In this document: in pieces, positions 26,172-34,005 of the stretch
How positions within the stretch are numbered: position 1 is the first letter of the stretch
Layout of the letters: each line of letters starts with the position of its first letter
Origin: Syntrophopropionicum propionicicum_A
GTDB taxonomy: Bacteria > Bacillota > Desulfotomaculia > Desulfotomaculales > Pelotomaculaceae
Length of the DNA: 64,000 bases
Reading direction: 5' to 3'
NCBI RefSeq assembly: GCF_048984525.1
Contig: NZ_JBMGJC010000002.1
Coordinates: 186,001 to 250,000 of the forward strand
Program-made: the position numbers and the translations under genes
The notes under the pieces: generated by a model
What the model saw: the letters and a program-made list of their open reading frames with translations, nothing else
The model's database searches: none
Told to the model about the DNA's origin: nothing

Positions 26172-26235
26172 CGAAGGCGGTCGCACAAAAACTGCGGCCG
26201 CCTTCGGGCGGCTGTTTGTTTTTTGCGGGAAAGGA
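26172..26235 (+). promoter_or_regulatory. Switch-type leader (GGCGGYC family), copy 1
   Basis: Two mutually exclusive stems: a 14-bp hairpin CGAAGGCGGTCGCA / TGCGGCCGCCTTCG (26172-26206) and a terminator GCCGCC-TTCG-GGCGGC followed by TGTTTGTTTTTT (26197-26227). The ribosome site GGGAAAGGAG follows. Similar leaders lie before 27361 and 38242. Confidence 0.6.
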
Positions 26236-26240
26236 GAGCA

Positions 26241-26486
26241 ATGTATATTAGAGATCACCTTGGAGTGCCTTCATCCCTTCGTTCAATGAGTGAGAAAGAG
26301 ATTGCCATGAAAGCAATCACTGGAAGGTACAGGCGGGACATCCGCAACAACAACGACCTGCGCGACAACTATGACCCATTCCGTTTTCCTATAAGAAGGA
26401 AGAAGGAATTAGGAGCCATGGGGATCGAAGCGGAGATCAAAAGGTTTCCCAAAAATACAACGCCCTGCATTTGTTATCGCCAGTAG
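26241..26486 (+). CDS. Small basic protein, unknown
   Basis: 81 residues from ATG 26241, 5 bases after GGGAAAGGAG; the longer frame from 26052 crosses the leader and is rejected. Very basic ('GRYRRDIRNNND', 'FPIRRKKELG'). No family recognised. First gene behind leader G and the switch-type leader. Confidence 0.5.
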   Translation: MYIRDHLGVPSSLRSMSEKEIAMKAITGRYRRDIRNNNDLRDNYDPFRFPIRRKKELGAMGIEAEIKRFPKNTTPCICYRQ

Positions 26487-26499
26487 GGGGTGACCAGAG

Positions 26500-26700
26500 A
26501 TGGTTGTCCGTATAAACGGCCTGGATCTTCTCTGTTACCCCGGCGATGGAATCCAAGTAGAGTATCCAACCTGCTCTGGCCTTAAAAAAGGTTGGATACC
26601 CTGGCCTGGATATCCCCAACGGGCGAGCTTGCCGTACAGAGACAAGAGCAGACCTGTTTGGTGTGTTGATATTAACAACGTCAAGTGTTACTTACACTAA
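26500..26700 (+). CDS. Small paralogous protein (INGLD family), copy 1
   Basis: 66 residues from ATG 26500 (GGGGGTGA upstream). Shares 'INGLD-L', 'LPYRD-SRPVW-V' with the protein at 41981 (INGLDFL, LPYRDRDRPIWHV), so the two are diverged duplicates. Compact beta-rich pattern. Function unknown. Confidence 0.5.
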   Translation: MVVRINGLDLLCYPGDGIQVEYPTCSGLKKGWIPWPGYPQRASLPYRDKSRPVWCVDINNVKCYLH

Positions 26701-26718
26701 AAACAGGAGGTTCAGAAA

Positions 26719-26982
26719 ATGAAAATTAAAGATTTCTTTCTGCATAAAGACGAAGAACTTATCGAGTGCATCCGCGAGGCGAAAGGTGAAGTTTGGGCTG
26801 GCTGCTGCAAGTTTGCGGCAAGGCACGGAATCAGTGCCGGTCTCGTTTACCTGCGGTTCAGCTCAAGTATGACACCCGAACTCAAGAAAAGAATTGCTGC
26901 GATGCGTCCGATGGAAAACCCTTTCGCCGCAAAGCTGAGGGTTGCCCGGGAAAACCGGCTTGAAAACGCGCTTGTGGTCTAA
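26719..26982 (+). CDS. Small protein with one SANT/Myb-like helical module
   Basis: 87 residues, ATG 26719 with AGGAGG. 'HKDEELIECIREAKGEVWAGCCKFAARHG' matches in spacing two modules of the protein at 38242 ('KDKELISLVKNSATRTQGCRLMAEKHG', 'GKICELLTQIEECGSRIRGMKTFAENNG'), recalling SANT/RsfA-type DNA-binding helices. Probable small DNA-binding protein. Confidence 0.5.
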   Translation: MKIKDFFLHKDEELIECIREAKGEVWAGCCKFAARHGISAGLVYLRFSSSMTPELKKRIAAMRPMENPFAAKLRVARENRLENALVV

Positions 26983-27002
26983 TAACAGACTTCAAGTTTT
27001 AA

Positions 27003-27024
27003 ACGCTCCCTTAAGCGGGAGCTT
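27003..27024 (+). terminator. 3' hairpin just upstream of ribozyme A
   Basis: GCTCCC-TTAAGC-GGGAGC, then CTT, then the predicted cleavage site. It would leave the upstream mRNA with a terminal hairpin after cleavage. There is no T tract, so it is not a classical terminator. Confidence 0.55.
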
Positions 27025-27088
27025 GCCCGGCGGTTGGTCACACCTCCGCGTGGTGCTGGGTGGATGTCTTAGGACAACTGAGATGACC
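27025..27088 (+). ncRNA. HDV-like self-cleaving ribozyme, copy A
   Basis: P1 GCCCGGC (27025-27031) with GCTGGGT (27055-27061), starting with a G-U pair; P2 GGTCA (27036-27040) with TGACC (27084-27088); P3 ACC/GGT around L3 TCCGCGT (27045-27051); GG at 27062-27063 for P1.1; P4 TGTC-TTAG-GACA; J4/2 ACTGAGA with candidate catalytic C at 27078. All are HDV-family hallmarks. Cleavage would fall 5' of G27025. Confidence 0.85.
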
Positions 27089-27145
27089 TTGGCCTGAATA
27101 AAACATGATATTTATTTTAATTTAGTTTTTCAAACCCAATAACAG

Positions 27146-27236
27146 TTTTACGAACATGATTCGAAAAAACACAAAATCAAAACGAACCTCTGGTAATTCA
27201 TATTGGAGGGATAATTAAGACCTTTAGGTCTTTTTT
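27146..27236 (+). promoter_or_regulatory. Leader A: conserved-loop hairpin plus terminator before NusG-like gene
   Basis: Hairpin closing on loop AACATGATT (27146-27168: TTTT-A-CG / CG-AAAA), 'CAAACCCAA' upstream, then 49 bases later terminator AGACC-TTTA-GGTCTTTTTT (27217-27236). The intervening CGAACCTCTGGTAATT...TATTGGAGG block is nearly identical in leader D. Read-through is needed to reach the gene at 27457. Confidence 0.75.
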
Positions 27237-27314
27237 ATATTTGCCGTAAACCACCATCTTAAATATGCGTGGTTAATCGGCTTAATCAAAAAATCTCCCA
27301 GCGCCCGGGGAAAA

Positions 27315-27357
27315 GCGGACGGTCAATTCTGTGGCCGTCTGGCCACGGGGAAAGGAG
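27315..27357 (+). promoter_or_regulatory. Switch-type leader (GGCGGYC family), copy 2
   Basis: Exclusive stems GACGG (27318-27322)/CCGTC (27335-27339) and GTGGCC-GTCT-GGCCAC (27331-27346), followed by GGGGAAAGGAG. Same arrangement as 26172 and 38189. Immediately downstream is a tiny AUU-started frame of three codons (27365-27376) before the hairpin ladder. Confidence 0.45.
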
Positions 27358-27382
27358 TATTAAAATTTATCTGTAACAGCTC

Positions 27383-27442
27383 ACCCGATTATCGGGGGCA
27401 ACAACAACGCCCCCGGAGATCGGGGGTAATTTTTAAAATTAC
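27383..27442 (+). promoter_or_regulatory. Ladder of four overlapping hairpins before NusG-like gene
   Basis: CCCGAT/ATCGGG, then CGGGGGC/GCCCCCG around CAACAACAA, then CCCCCG/CGGGGG, then GGTAATTTT/AAAATTACC just before the ribosome site. Neighbouring stems share bases, so they cannot all form, as in attenuators. A related two-stem version precedes 39198. Confidence 0.5.
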
Positions 27443-27456
27443 CAGGAGGGATACAG

Positions 27457-27741
27457 ATGACAGCAGTATTTGCAGTAAATACTCGTGTAGGTAACGAGAA
27501 GGTCATAGCCAGAAGGTTGGTTAAGTTAGCATGGAAGTGCAAAGAAATCATTTCCGCATCGCTTACACCCTGGCCCGGCTATGTCAAGGTTGAAGTGCTC
27601 TTAGGAAGCACCAACAAAATTCAATTGCCAAAAGAGGCAAAGACTGTGATTGAACTCGTACCCGGCGTTATTAAAGTGCTGGATTCAGAGCCTTTACCAG
27701 AGAGTGCCGTAAAGCCCCTTGCTTTAGCTATGGGGATATAA
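27457..27741 (+). CDS. Stand-alone NusG N-terminal (NGN)-like protein, candidate antiterminator
   Basis: 94 residues, ATG 27457 with CCAGGAGGG. 'FAVNTRVGNEKVIARRLVKLA', then 'LTPWPGYVKVEVLL', then 'VIELVPGVIKVLDSEPLPESAV' follows the NGN fold pattern (W/F-x-V-x-T..G.E, PGYV-V, V..V.GV..V, P.P). There is no KOW domain. NusG paralogues such as LoaP bind RNA polymerase and let it pass terminators after recognising a leader hairpin. This gene itself lies behind three stacked leader elements, which fits an autoregulated transcription factor. Function inferred. Confidence 0.6.
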   Translation: MTAVFAVNTRVGNEKVIARRLVKLAWKCKEIISASLTPWPGYVKVEVLLGSTNKIQLPKEAKTVIELVPGVIKVLDSEPLPESAVKPLALAMGI

Positions 27742-27750
27742 GGCACTTCA

Positions 27751-27766
27751 TCTGGCATATGCCAGA
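27751..27766. repeat. Perfect 16-base palindrome
   Basis: TCTGGCATATGCCAGA, ten bases after the NusG-like gene's stop. Could be a protein-binding site or an RNA hairpin without T tract. Confidence 0.4.
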
Positions 27767-27854
27767 CGACAAGTACAAGTCGTAAAAACAAATTTTATGC
27801 AGCTGTGGTTTAATGATTTCCGCAGCTGTGGCAGGTGGTAACAGCCTGTCAGCC

Positions 27855-27987
27855 TGAACAGCTCATACGCTCTGGTTCAGGACGGGCTGATGGCACAGCC
27901 CTTAACCTGGGGTCATACTCAGATAGCAGAAATGTATGTTTGTTTAATCACCCAGGAATCCCCTGCCTTCAGGCATGGGGAGTGTCA
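27855..27987 (+). mobile_element. IS200/IS605 tnpB 3'-end relic
   Basis: 'CTTAACCTGGGGTCATACTC' and the terminal hairpin CCCCTGCC-TTCA-GGCATGGGG (27960-27980) followed by AGTGTCAA match the 3' end and right end typical of tnpB-bearing IS605 elements. A CAGCC-TGAAC...GTTCAGG-GGCTG fold precedes it and may be leftover omegaRNA. No transposase frame remains. It sits directly before the ssb ribosome site. Confidence 0.5.
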
Positions 27988-28033
27988 AAGTCAAACTAAA
28001 AACTACCTCAAAAAAAGAAAAGGAGGAATTGTC

Positions 28034-28447
28034 ATGTTAAACGAAACCATTCTCATTGGGCGGCTGACAGCCGACCCCGAACTCAGGTACACCGGAAAAG
28101 GTACAGCGGTGACCAAGATCACACTCGCTGTAGACGGCCCGTACAGGGACGAATCCGGTAAAGCCAAAACAGTCTTTGTGGACTGTGTTATCTGGGCTAA
28201 ACAGGCAGAAAGTGTTGCCAACTACAAGAAGAAGGGTGACATAGTCGCGGTAAGGGGACAGATTGAAATCCGTTCCTATGAAGACTCCAACGGCATCCGC
28301 CGTAAAGCCTTCGAAATTATCGTTGATAGAGTCAAGTTCATCGGCAGCAAGAACGGCGGCAGCAGCAGCGAAGCTCCGCTTCCCGGAGAACCGCCGGGAA
28401 CTGCATCTGGCACCTCGTCCTTTAACGAGGACGACATACCATTTTGA
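28034..28447 (+). CDS. ssb: Single-stranded DNA-binding protein
   Basis: 137 residues from ATG 28034 with AGGAGGAATT; the ORF upstream to 27890 is IS relic. OB-fold SSB signature 'MLNETILIGRLTADPELRYTGKGTAV', 'DCVIWAKQAESVANYKKKGDIVAVRGQIEIRSYEDSNGIRRKAFEI', and the acidic tip DDIPF that recruits partner proteins. A plasmid SSB; the next gene is a Red-beta-like annealing protein, a frequent pairing. Confidence 0.92.
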   Translation: MLNETILIGRLTADPELRYTGKGTAVTKITLAVDGPYRDESGKAKTVFVDCVIWAKQAESVANYKKKGDIVAVRGQIEIRSYEDSNGIRRKAFEIIVDRVKFIGSKNGGSSSEAPLPGEPPGTASGTSSFNEDDIPF

Positions 28448-28495
28448 GAACACACCCTAAACTGAAAACCACTCCCTGATAAGGGAGCAAAAACA

Positions 28496-28531
28496 AAAAG
28501 ACCTGGATCTTGATATCTGGGTCTTTTTTGT
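28496..28531 (+). terminator. Intrinsic terminator
   Basis: AAAGACC ... GGGTCTTT stem with an inner GGAT..ATATC arm, followed by TTTTGTTTTTT, between ssb and the recombinase gene. Suggests that the two are separately transcribed. Confidence 0.8.
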
Positions 28532-28562
28532 TTTTTCACTAAAATCGAAGGAGGTCATTTTC

Positions 28563-30029
28563 GTGACTGAAAAAAATCAACTGCACAATTTCTCAGCCGA
28601 AGAGGTAGCTTTAATCCGCAAGACTGTTGGTAAGGACGCTGCTAATGAGGAAGAATTTCAGCGTTTCCTTTACCGTGCAAGCAAACTGGGGTTAAACCCT
28701 CTGGACGGAACGATTCACCTGTTATCCCGCAGGCGCAAGGGCACTGACGGGGTTTACAGGCCCACAAACGTAATAATTGTTGGCATAGACGGCTTCAGGG
28801 CTGTCGGGGATGGCACCGGAAAAATGTCCGGCATCAAGAGAGGCGTTAATTACGACGACAAGGCAAGGCTTATCGGCGCATGGGCTGAGGTCTATCGCAA
28901 GGATTGGGACTGCCCAGCGCGAGAAGAAGTATCAGCCAGAGAATATCTTCCTGCCGGCGAAGGCGGTTTAGGAAGTAAAATGCCTGAAACGATGTTAAAG
29001 AAGTGCGCTGAAGCGGCCGCCCACAGGATGGCCTGGTCAGCCCAGCTCGCAGGGATTTACGTTGCTGAGGAATTCCTCAACGAAGACCCTGAAAATAAGC
29101 CTGATCCGAAAAATGGCGGTAAACCTGAACCCGCAAAAACGGACCCGGCTAAAAATAAGCCCGCAGAGAAGCCCGCAGGCAAGCCCGGAGCGGCTAAGGC
29201 TGAATCAGGAAAACCTGAAAGCAAGCCGGGGACCCAACCCGAGAAGCCTGAGAATAAGCCTGAAGCAGCAAAAGACGAAAAGCCCAAGGATAAACCTGCA
29301 GGGAAGCCCGAATCGGCTAAGACCGCAGACAAGCCCGCAGGCAAGCCCGAATCGGCAAAAGGTGATGTCTACGAAAGCACCATCACAATCACTTCTGAGC
29401 CGAAGGAAATCCCCGGTTCCGAAACAAATCCTTCAACCAAGGTTGGGATCGTCGGGACTGACATCTCCAATAACGAGATCAGTCTTATTGGCATGGAACC
29501 CGAGATAAAAGAGGCCATGAAAAAGCTGGAACCTGGCAACTTCGTAAAAGTAACCGGCGACAAAAGGGAAAACGGCAAGGTCTTTGTTCTTGTCAAAACC
29601 ATCACAGTAATCGGTACTGAAGTTGCTGGTGAAAATCCGGCCGAAAAACCTGCAGAAGCTCCGGCCGGAAAACCTGCAGAAGCTCCTGCTGGTGAGAAGC
29701 CCGCTGAACCTGCTGCCGAAAAGCCCGCTGAAAAACCGGCTGATGCAGACGGCAAGGTTACACTGGAGCTCGTCGTAAGTAAAAATGCAAGCGAGTATAA
29801 TCGCGTTGTGGACGGCAAAGAAACTCCGATGAAATGGTTCAAGGGCGCCGATAAAGAAACTGACTATATCGTTATGTGCGAAAAGTCTTCTGGTTGCGCC
29901 GATGTGCTGGGTGAAGTAATCGTAGGCGACAAGGTCCAAGTCGCCGGCAAACCTTTTGAAGAAAAAGGTAAAAAGGCGATTATCGTAGACAGCATGGCGT
30001 TCCTTGAAACGGCACCAAGAACTGCATAA
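28563..30029 (+). CDS. Red-beta/Bet-type single-strand annealing recombinase with low-complexity linkers
   Basis: 488 residues from GTG 28563 with AAGGAGG. Residues 1-175 follow the lambda Red-beta family: 'FLYRASKLGLNPLDGTIHLL', 'VIIVGIDGFRAVGDGTG', 'GAWAEVYRKDW', 'MPETMLKKCAEAAAHRMAWS'. Two Pro/Lys/Ala/Glu-rich linkers (about 180-265 and 355-400) separate two C-terminal beta domains (~265-350 and 400-485) that look like OB folds. Annealing proteins are usually ~260 residues, so the C-terminal extension is unusual. Neighbour of ssb. Confidence 0.75.
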   Translation: MTEKNQLHNFSAEEVALIRKTVGKDAANEEEFQRFLYRASKLGLNPLDGTIHLLSRRRKGTDGVYRPTNVIIVGIDGFRAVGDGTGKMSGIKRGVNYDDKARLIGAWAEVYRKDWDCPAREEVSAREYLPAGEGGLGSKMPETMLKKCAEAAAHRMAWSAQLAGIYVAEEFLNEDPENKPDPKNGGKPEPAKTDPAKNKPAEKPAGKPGAAKAESGKPESKPGTQPEKPENKPEAAKDEKPKDKPAGKPESAKTADKPAGKPESAKGDVYESTITITSEPKEIPGSETNPSTKVGIVGTDISNNEISLIGMEPEIKEAMKKLEPGNFVKVTGDKRENGKVFVLVKTITVIGTEVAGENPAEKPAEAPAGKPAEAPAGEKPAEPAAEKPAEKPADADGKVTLELVVSKNASEYNRVVDGKETPMKWFKGADKETDYIVMCEKSSGCADVLGEVIVGDKVQVAGKPFEEKGKKAIIVDSMAFLETAPRTA

Positions 30030-30091
30030 AAACAATGGGCGGGTAAATCCCGCCCTTATTATTTTTTTTAAAAACCGCGAGGTGATTGTAA

Positions 30092-31606
30092 ATGAAAATA
30101 ATACCTCTGAGAAATAAAAATTTGGAGATGTTTTGGAAGAATAAAGCGAATGTCCACGGGATTGCAAAAAGTGATAATATAACCGCTATCGAGTACACAA
30201 GCGAAAGCGGCCGCAGTTCCCGCAGGTTGATTGTCTATGACGAAAGCGTGGATAAGGTGTATCACGAATGTCTTGCTACGGGTAAAGGCAATCCGTGCTG
30301 GCACCTTGGCGGAATGGCTCACGTTATGAGCTGGGGGCTTCCCAAAAACGTCAGCGTTGAAAGTGCAATACCTTTCTCGCTGGATATAAAATGGGAAGAT
30401 GTCACCCGCAGGCACATGGCAGATAAAGACGGTCACTTCCGTATTTTAAATGTCATGGGTGCCACAGACACCGATAGACCTGTTGAACCTGAATTTGCAC
30501 ACCCTGAACCTGAAATACCGCCCGAACCGCCCTCCGAGCCGGTTAAATCGACGAGACCCCCAAAAAGCACAAAGAAGGATCACCCATCCGTAGAACTTCC
30601 GCCTGAACTTGCCTGGCTTGGACACTACCATATCCCCAAAAAGATTATGGATAGGGTTCTTGCTTTCCGCAAGGTACAGGAAGAACGCTTGACGCCTGAA
30701 CAAAAAGCGAAAGTTCCCGAAGCCCGTTATATCGCAAGTGGGATAGAGGTTGCATCCGCATTATCCGCACTCCTCTGCCAAGAGGGTGTTTGGGTTCCTG
30801 CTCTACTGGCAGGCCCTAAAGGAAGCGGGAAGTCAACTTTCGCTGAAACACTGGCCGCGATACTTCATCTGCCGGTTGTTAAAGTATTCGGCGGAGTCGA
30901 TATAAACCTCGACGCTCTCCTTGGTGGTAAAACACTGGAGCCGGTTGACAACAACATTGACCCAGTTACCGATGCCAGGCTGAGGGCTGCTGCTAAAGCG
31001 GCAGGCGTGGAAGTTGAAAACATTCTGAATAAACTCCGCGGTTCGCAACTGAAGGTTGTCTATGAACCCGGTTTACTCCTGAATGCCGTTCAGAATGGCG
31101 AAATGGTGGTATTCGATGAGATAAATATGGTGAATGCTGAAATTACATCTCTGATGCACGGACTACTCGACTGGCAGCGCACACTGTCCGTTCCTGGGCT
31201 TGGCTCTGTTGATGCCGATCCCAACTTCCGGCTTGTAGCCTGTATGAACCACGGGTATGTCGGGGTAAAGCAATTGAACGAGGCATTTCAAGACCGCTTC
31301 CGTTCAATCAGTGTCCCTCACCTTCCTGAAGTCGAGCTGTCAAAGCTGTTTAAAGAGTGCACCAAATGTGATGAAGGCATAGCGGATATACTAGCATGTT
31401 TGTTCACCAAGCTGTCTTCCCGCGTTGCTAACGGCGACATCACCGAAAGAGGCGTGTCAGTCCGGGCAATGATTCAAGCAGTCAATGAATACCATGACGG
31501 TGTTGGCACTTTAAGAGATACCGTAGTCTCCTGTCTGACTGCTGGCCTCGGCGATAAGTACGAGGCAGACCAAATCAGGCTGACAGTGGAATCCTCAATA
31601 GTTTAG
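30092..31606 (+). CDS. MoxR/CobS-type AAA+ ATPase with N-terminal SWIM-like zinc motif
   Basis: 504 residues, ATG 30092. N-terminal segment has 'YHECLATGKGNPCWHLGGM' near residues 56-75, i.e. a C-x(n)-C-x-H pattern like SWIM zinc fingers, then a Pro-rich linker. AAA+ core: Walker A AGPKGSGKST near 241-250, Walker B MVVFDEIN near 337-344, sensor region 'FRLVACMNHGYVG', arginine finger region 'LNEAFQDRFRS'. MoxR/CobS ATPases pair with VWA (CobT-like) proteins to remodel substrates; the VWA gene follows 11 bases later. Confidence 0.8.
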   Translation: MKIIPLRNKNLEMFWKNKANVHGIAKSDNITAIEYTSESGRSSRRLIVYDESVDKVYHECLATGKGNPCWHLGGMAHVMSWGLPKNVSVESAIPFSLDIKWEDVTRRHMADKDGHFRILNVMGATDTDRPVEPEFAHPEPEIPPEPPSEPVKSTRPPKSTKKDHPSVELPPELAWLGHYHIPKKIMDRVLAFRKVQEERLTPEQKAKVPEARYIASGIEVASALSALLCQEGVWVPALLAGPKGSGKSTFAETLAAILHLPVVKVFGGVDINLDALLGGKTLEPVDNNIDPVTDARLRAAAKAAGVEVENILNKLRGSQLKVVYEPGLLLNAVQNGEMVVFDEINMVNAEITSLMHGLLDWQRTLSVPGLGSVDADPNFRLVACMNHGYVGVKQLNEAFQDRFRSISVPHLPEVELSKLFKECTKCDEGIADILACLFTKLSSRVANGDITERGVSVRAMIQAVNEYHDGVGTLRDTVVSCLTAGLGDKYEADQIRLTVESSIV

Positions 31607-31617
31607 GAGGAACTGAT

Positions 31618-33864
31618 ATGCTCAAAGAAATCAAACGCCAGTGCCTTCAAACTGCAGCGAGATTCTACACAGAACGCAACAGGTTGATTGTGTCTTTTGG
31701 AGGCTCCACAGCAACCGATATGACGAATATTTACCTGAGGTATATGGACAAAGAAATCCTTCAGGGGATTAAAGCCGAACCGAGCGAGTGCTGGATTGCG
31801 ACAAAGGCAGGTAACGCCCATGAAGCGGCGCATATAATTTTCAGCGATAAGAGAATATGGGATAATGCGGTAAAGAAAGGACCGCTTATACAGCATCTCG
31901 TCAATATCCTTGAAGACGCCCGCATCGAGCGAGCCATGTCTAACATGTATCCTGGCACAATGCTTTGGCTTAGATTTACCAACGAATATATCTTCCGTAA
32001 CCGCAAGGAGTACGGAAGCGGCGTTTCGGCTTTTTTAATGGGCCTGTGTGCTTACGCTGTTGTGGGTAAAATACCGGAAATGCTTGAGGACAAGGCTAAA
32101 GACCTGATCCGACAGTGTGCCGACTATGTAAACGAAGCCCGCCTAGCAAAACACACAAGCGACGTTTTAGAGTCCGCCGAAGAAATCGCCAAGTTGGTCA
32201 AAGATGTCTACCCGGAGGAATTTCGTGGAGAAGCCAAGGGCTTCAGGGGAACATTAAGCCCCCGTGCTGCGCCTGACGGTGAAATGGACCCAAGAAGGCT
32301 TGTTGTGAAAATTAAAGTCAGGAAGCCTGGAAAATCTTCAGAGGAGTCTAAAGAGACAGACAAAGATTCATCAGGCACTTCAGGAGGTTCGCCTGGTAAG
32401 ACTGATAAATCGGATGGCGGAACTCCATCATCTGAAACACCAGACAGCACAGAGCCAAAGGATGCTTCTAAGTCAAAATGGGAGAAACCTAAAGAGGCAC
32501 CTGAAAAGGAACCCGAAAAAGAGGAGCCTGAAACCAGTAAACCTGAGGAATCCAGTAAACCAGAGGAATCCGAGGAATCCGATAAAGCCAAGGAAACCGA
32601 GGAGCCTGGTAAAACCGATGAATCCAAGGAATCGGATAAGCCTGAGGAATCCAAGGAGCCTGAGAAGTCCAAAGATGAACCCAGCAAAAGCGAAGAGGTT
32701 GAAAATCCTGAAGAACCCGAAGAAGAACCCGGTAAAAGCGAAGAGGTTGAAAATCCTGATGAAGACCCCGGATATACTGAGGAGCCAGAAGAACACGAGG
32801 AACCCGAAGGTTTCAAAGGCCCCGAAATAGTAGAGTCCGAGGGCGAAGAACCGGAACCTGAAGCCGAGGAAATAGAAATCGAGATCGAGATCGAAATCCC
32901 CGAGGTGGACCCGGAACTCGAAGAACAGCTTGAAGAAGCTGAAAAGGAAATTGACACCATGAAAGACGAGGCCGTAAAAGAGAAAAAGGCATCTGAGTCC
33001 GAGGAGACAGAGGAAGTCGATTATTACGAGCTGAGTAAAGAAATTTCCAAGGAGAGGATTCACAGGGGATGTGATTTCCGAAACAGAGAGCTGTCTAAAG
33101 AACCTGTGCAATACAGGGAATGCTTAAAAAGAACCACCGGCTTAACAAAAAAATTGGTGGATGAAATCAGGCAAGTCCTCGAATTTCGCCACACAGTCCG
33201 CCGGCGCAGTCTGAAAAAGGGAATTCTTGATACAGGAGCCCTTTGGAAACTGCAGGTTAATGGCACAAATGTTTTCGCTAAAAAAGACGAACCAGGCGAC
33301 ATTCCCCAGCTTGTGGTAAAGCTGCTGGTTGACTGCTCCGGATCAATGTCCAGCGATAACAAGATTGGCCTTGCCAGAGATGCTGCGGTAGCCCTGCACG
33401 AAATGTGTAACGCTTTAAAAATAAAACATGCTGTAACAGGTTTTACTTCGCTTAACCCAGATGTCACCATTGTTGTGACACACTTTAAGGCAGTGGAATG
33501 GGATGAACGAGACGGTTCTAAAATCCCCTCTCTCAGGGCAATAAGCGAAAACCGCGACGGCTATTCAATTAGAGTCGCAACCAAAGAGCTGTTGAAAAGG
33601 TATGAACCAAACAAGCTGCTGATAGTCCTTTCAGACGGAATGCCTCTGGATATAAACTACACCCCACATAAAGGCATCCCGGACACCGCAAAGGCTGTTC
33701 GAGAAGCTGAAAGGCTTGGAGTGAATGTTATTGGCATCTACTTCGGTGCAGAAAGCGACCTGTCTAACGCTAGGCACATGTACAACAACCTTGTATATGC
33801 GCCTGAAACCAATAACCTTCCCTTTATTCTGGGCCGCGTAATGAAAAAAGTATTAACTGGTTAA
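31618..33864 (+). CDS. VWA-domain (CobT-like) partner of the MoxR ATPase
   Basis: 748 residues, ATG 31618 with AGGAGG. N-terminal helical domain (1-215), a Glu/Pro/Ser/Lys low-complexity acidic region of over 200 residues (~235-465), then a C-terminal VWA domain with MIDAS 'LLVDCSGSMSSDNK' near 569-582, Thr and Asp (VLSDGMP) further on. This domain order is that of CobT/metallochelatase-like VWA proteins found with CobS-type ATPases in chelatases and in large phages. Cobalamin genes are absent, so the target is unknown. Confidence 0.8.
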   Translation: MLKEIKRQCLQTAARFYTERNRLIVSFGGSTATDMTNIYLRYMDKEILQGIKAEPSECWIATKAGNAHEAAHIIFSDKRIWDNAVKKGPLIQHLVNILEDARIERAMSNMYPGTMLWLRFTNEYIFRNRKEYGSGVSAFLMGLCAYAVVGKIPEMLEDKAKDLIRQCADYVNEARLAKHTSDVLESAEEIAKLVKDVYPEEFRGEAKGFRGTLSPRAAPDGEMDPRRLVVKIKVRKPGKSSEESKETDKDSSGTSGGSPGKTDKSDGGTPSSETPDSTEPKDASKSKWEKPKEAPEKEPEKEEPETSKPEESSKPEESEESDKAKETEEPGKTDESKESDKPEESKEPEKSKDEPSKSEEVENPEEPEEEPGKSEEVENPDEDPGYTEEPEEHEEPEGFKGPEIVESEGEEPEPEAEEIEIEIEIEIPEVDPELEEQLEEAEKEIDTMKDEAVKEKKASESEETEEVDYYELSKEISKERIHRGCDFRNRELSKEPVQYRECLKRTTGLTKKLVDEIRQVLEFRHTVRRRSLKKGILDTGALWKLQVNGTNVFAKKDEPGDIPQLVVKLLVDCSGSMSSDNKIGLARDAAVALHEMCNALKIKHAVTGFTSLNPDVTIVVTHFKAVEWDERDGSKIPSLRAISENRDGYSIRVATKELLKRYEPNKLLIVLSDGMPLDINYTPHKGIPDTAKAVREAERLGVNVIGIYFGAESDLSNARHMYNNLVYAPETNNLPFILGRVMKKVLTG

Positions 33865-33875
33865 AGGAGGAATTC

Positions 33876-33993
33876 TTTGACGAAAAAAGCGAATGTCGCC
33901 TTTAAGGGGGCGGCTGTATAAAAAAGAAAATTCCCTTACCTCTGCCAGGAGGGGGCTTAAAAACAAACCCTCCGGCCTGGCCAGGAGGGTAAG
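33876..33993 (+). promoter_or_regulatory. Leader with 14-codon peptide and large SD-adjacent hairpin
   Basis: AAAGGAGG precedes TTG 33876, a 14-codon frame (MTKKANVAFKGAAV). Then CCTTACC...(33936 region) and GGGTAAGG (33986 region) close a long hairpin with inner GGAGGG/CCCTCC and GCCAGG/CCTGGC arms, ending at the ribosome site GTAAGGAGG of the nuclease gene. The fold can hide or expose that site. Confidence 0.5.
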
Positions 33994-34005
33994 GAGGTTA
34001 TAAAT

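Larger units (their letters stand above)
25773..26240 (+). other. 468-base structured non-coding region
   Basis: No gene longer than a few codons. It holds, in order: a CACCAG/CTGGTG hairpin (25776-25789), a folded block closed by ATGCGCG/CGCGCAT (25812-25865), a GCCG-GCATGAT-CGGC hairpin (25886-25900), a terminator (25904-25945), a CATGAT-family hairpin with terminator (26033-26105), and a switch-like leader (26172-26227). Each is listed separately where it matters. Confidence 0.7.

Noticed and set aside
27025..27088. The six repeated structured leaders considered as T-box, ZTP or cobalamin riboswitches
   Set aside because: The GGGTGGA and CCTCC pieces look like parts of these, but the full pairing pattern does not fit, whereas the HDV-family order fits every copy.
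27890..28033. Long N-terminal extension of SSB from 27890
   Set aside because: The extension translates the IS605 relic; ATG 28034 has AGGAGG and gives the standard SSB start.
29057..30198. Minus-strand ORFs opposite the recombinase and the VWA gene (for example 29433-30167, 32208-32960)
   Set aside because: Low-complexity mirror frames of Pro/Lys/Glu-rich coding regions, without ribosome sites.
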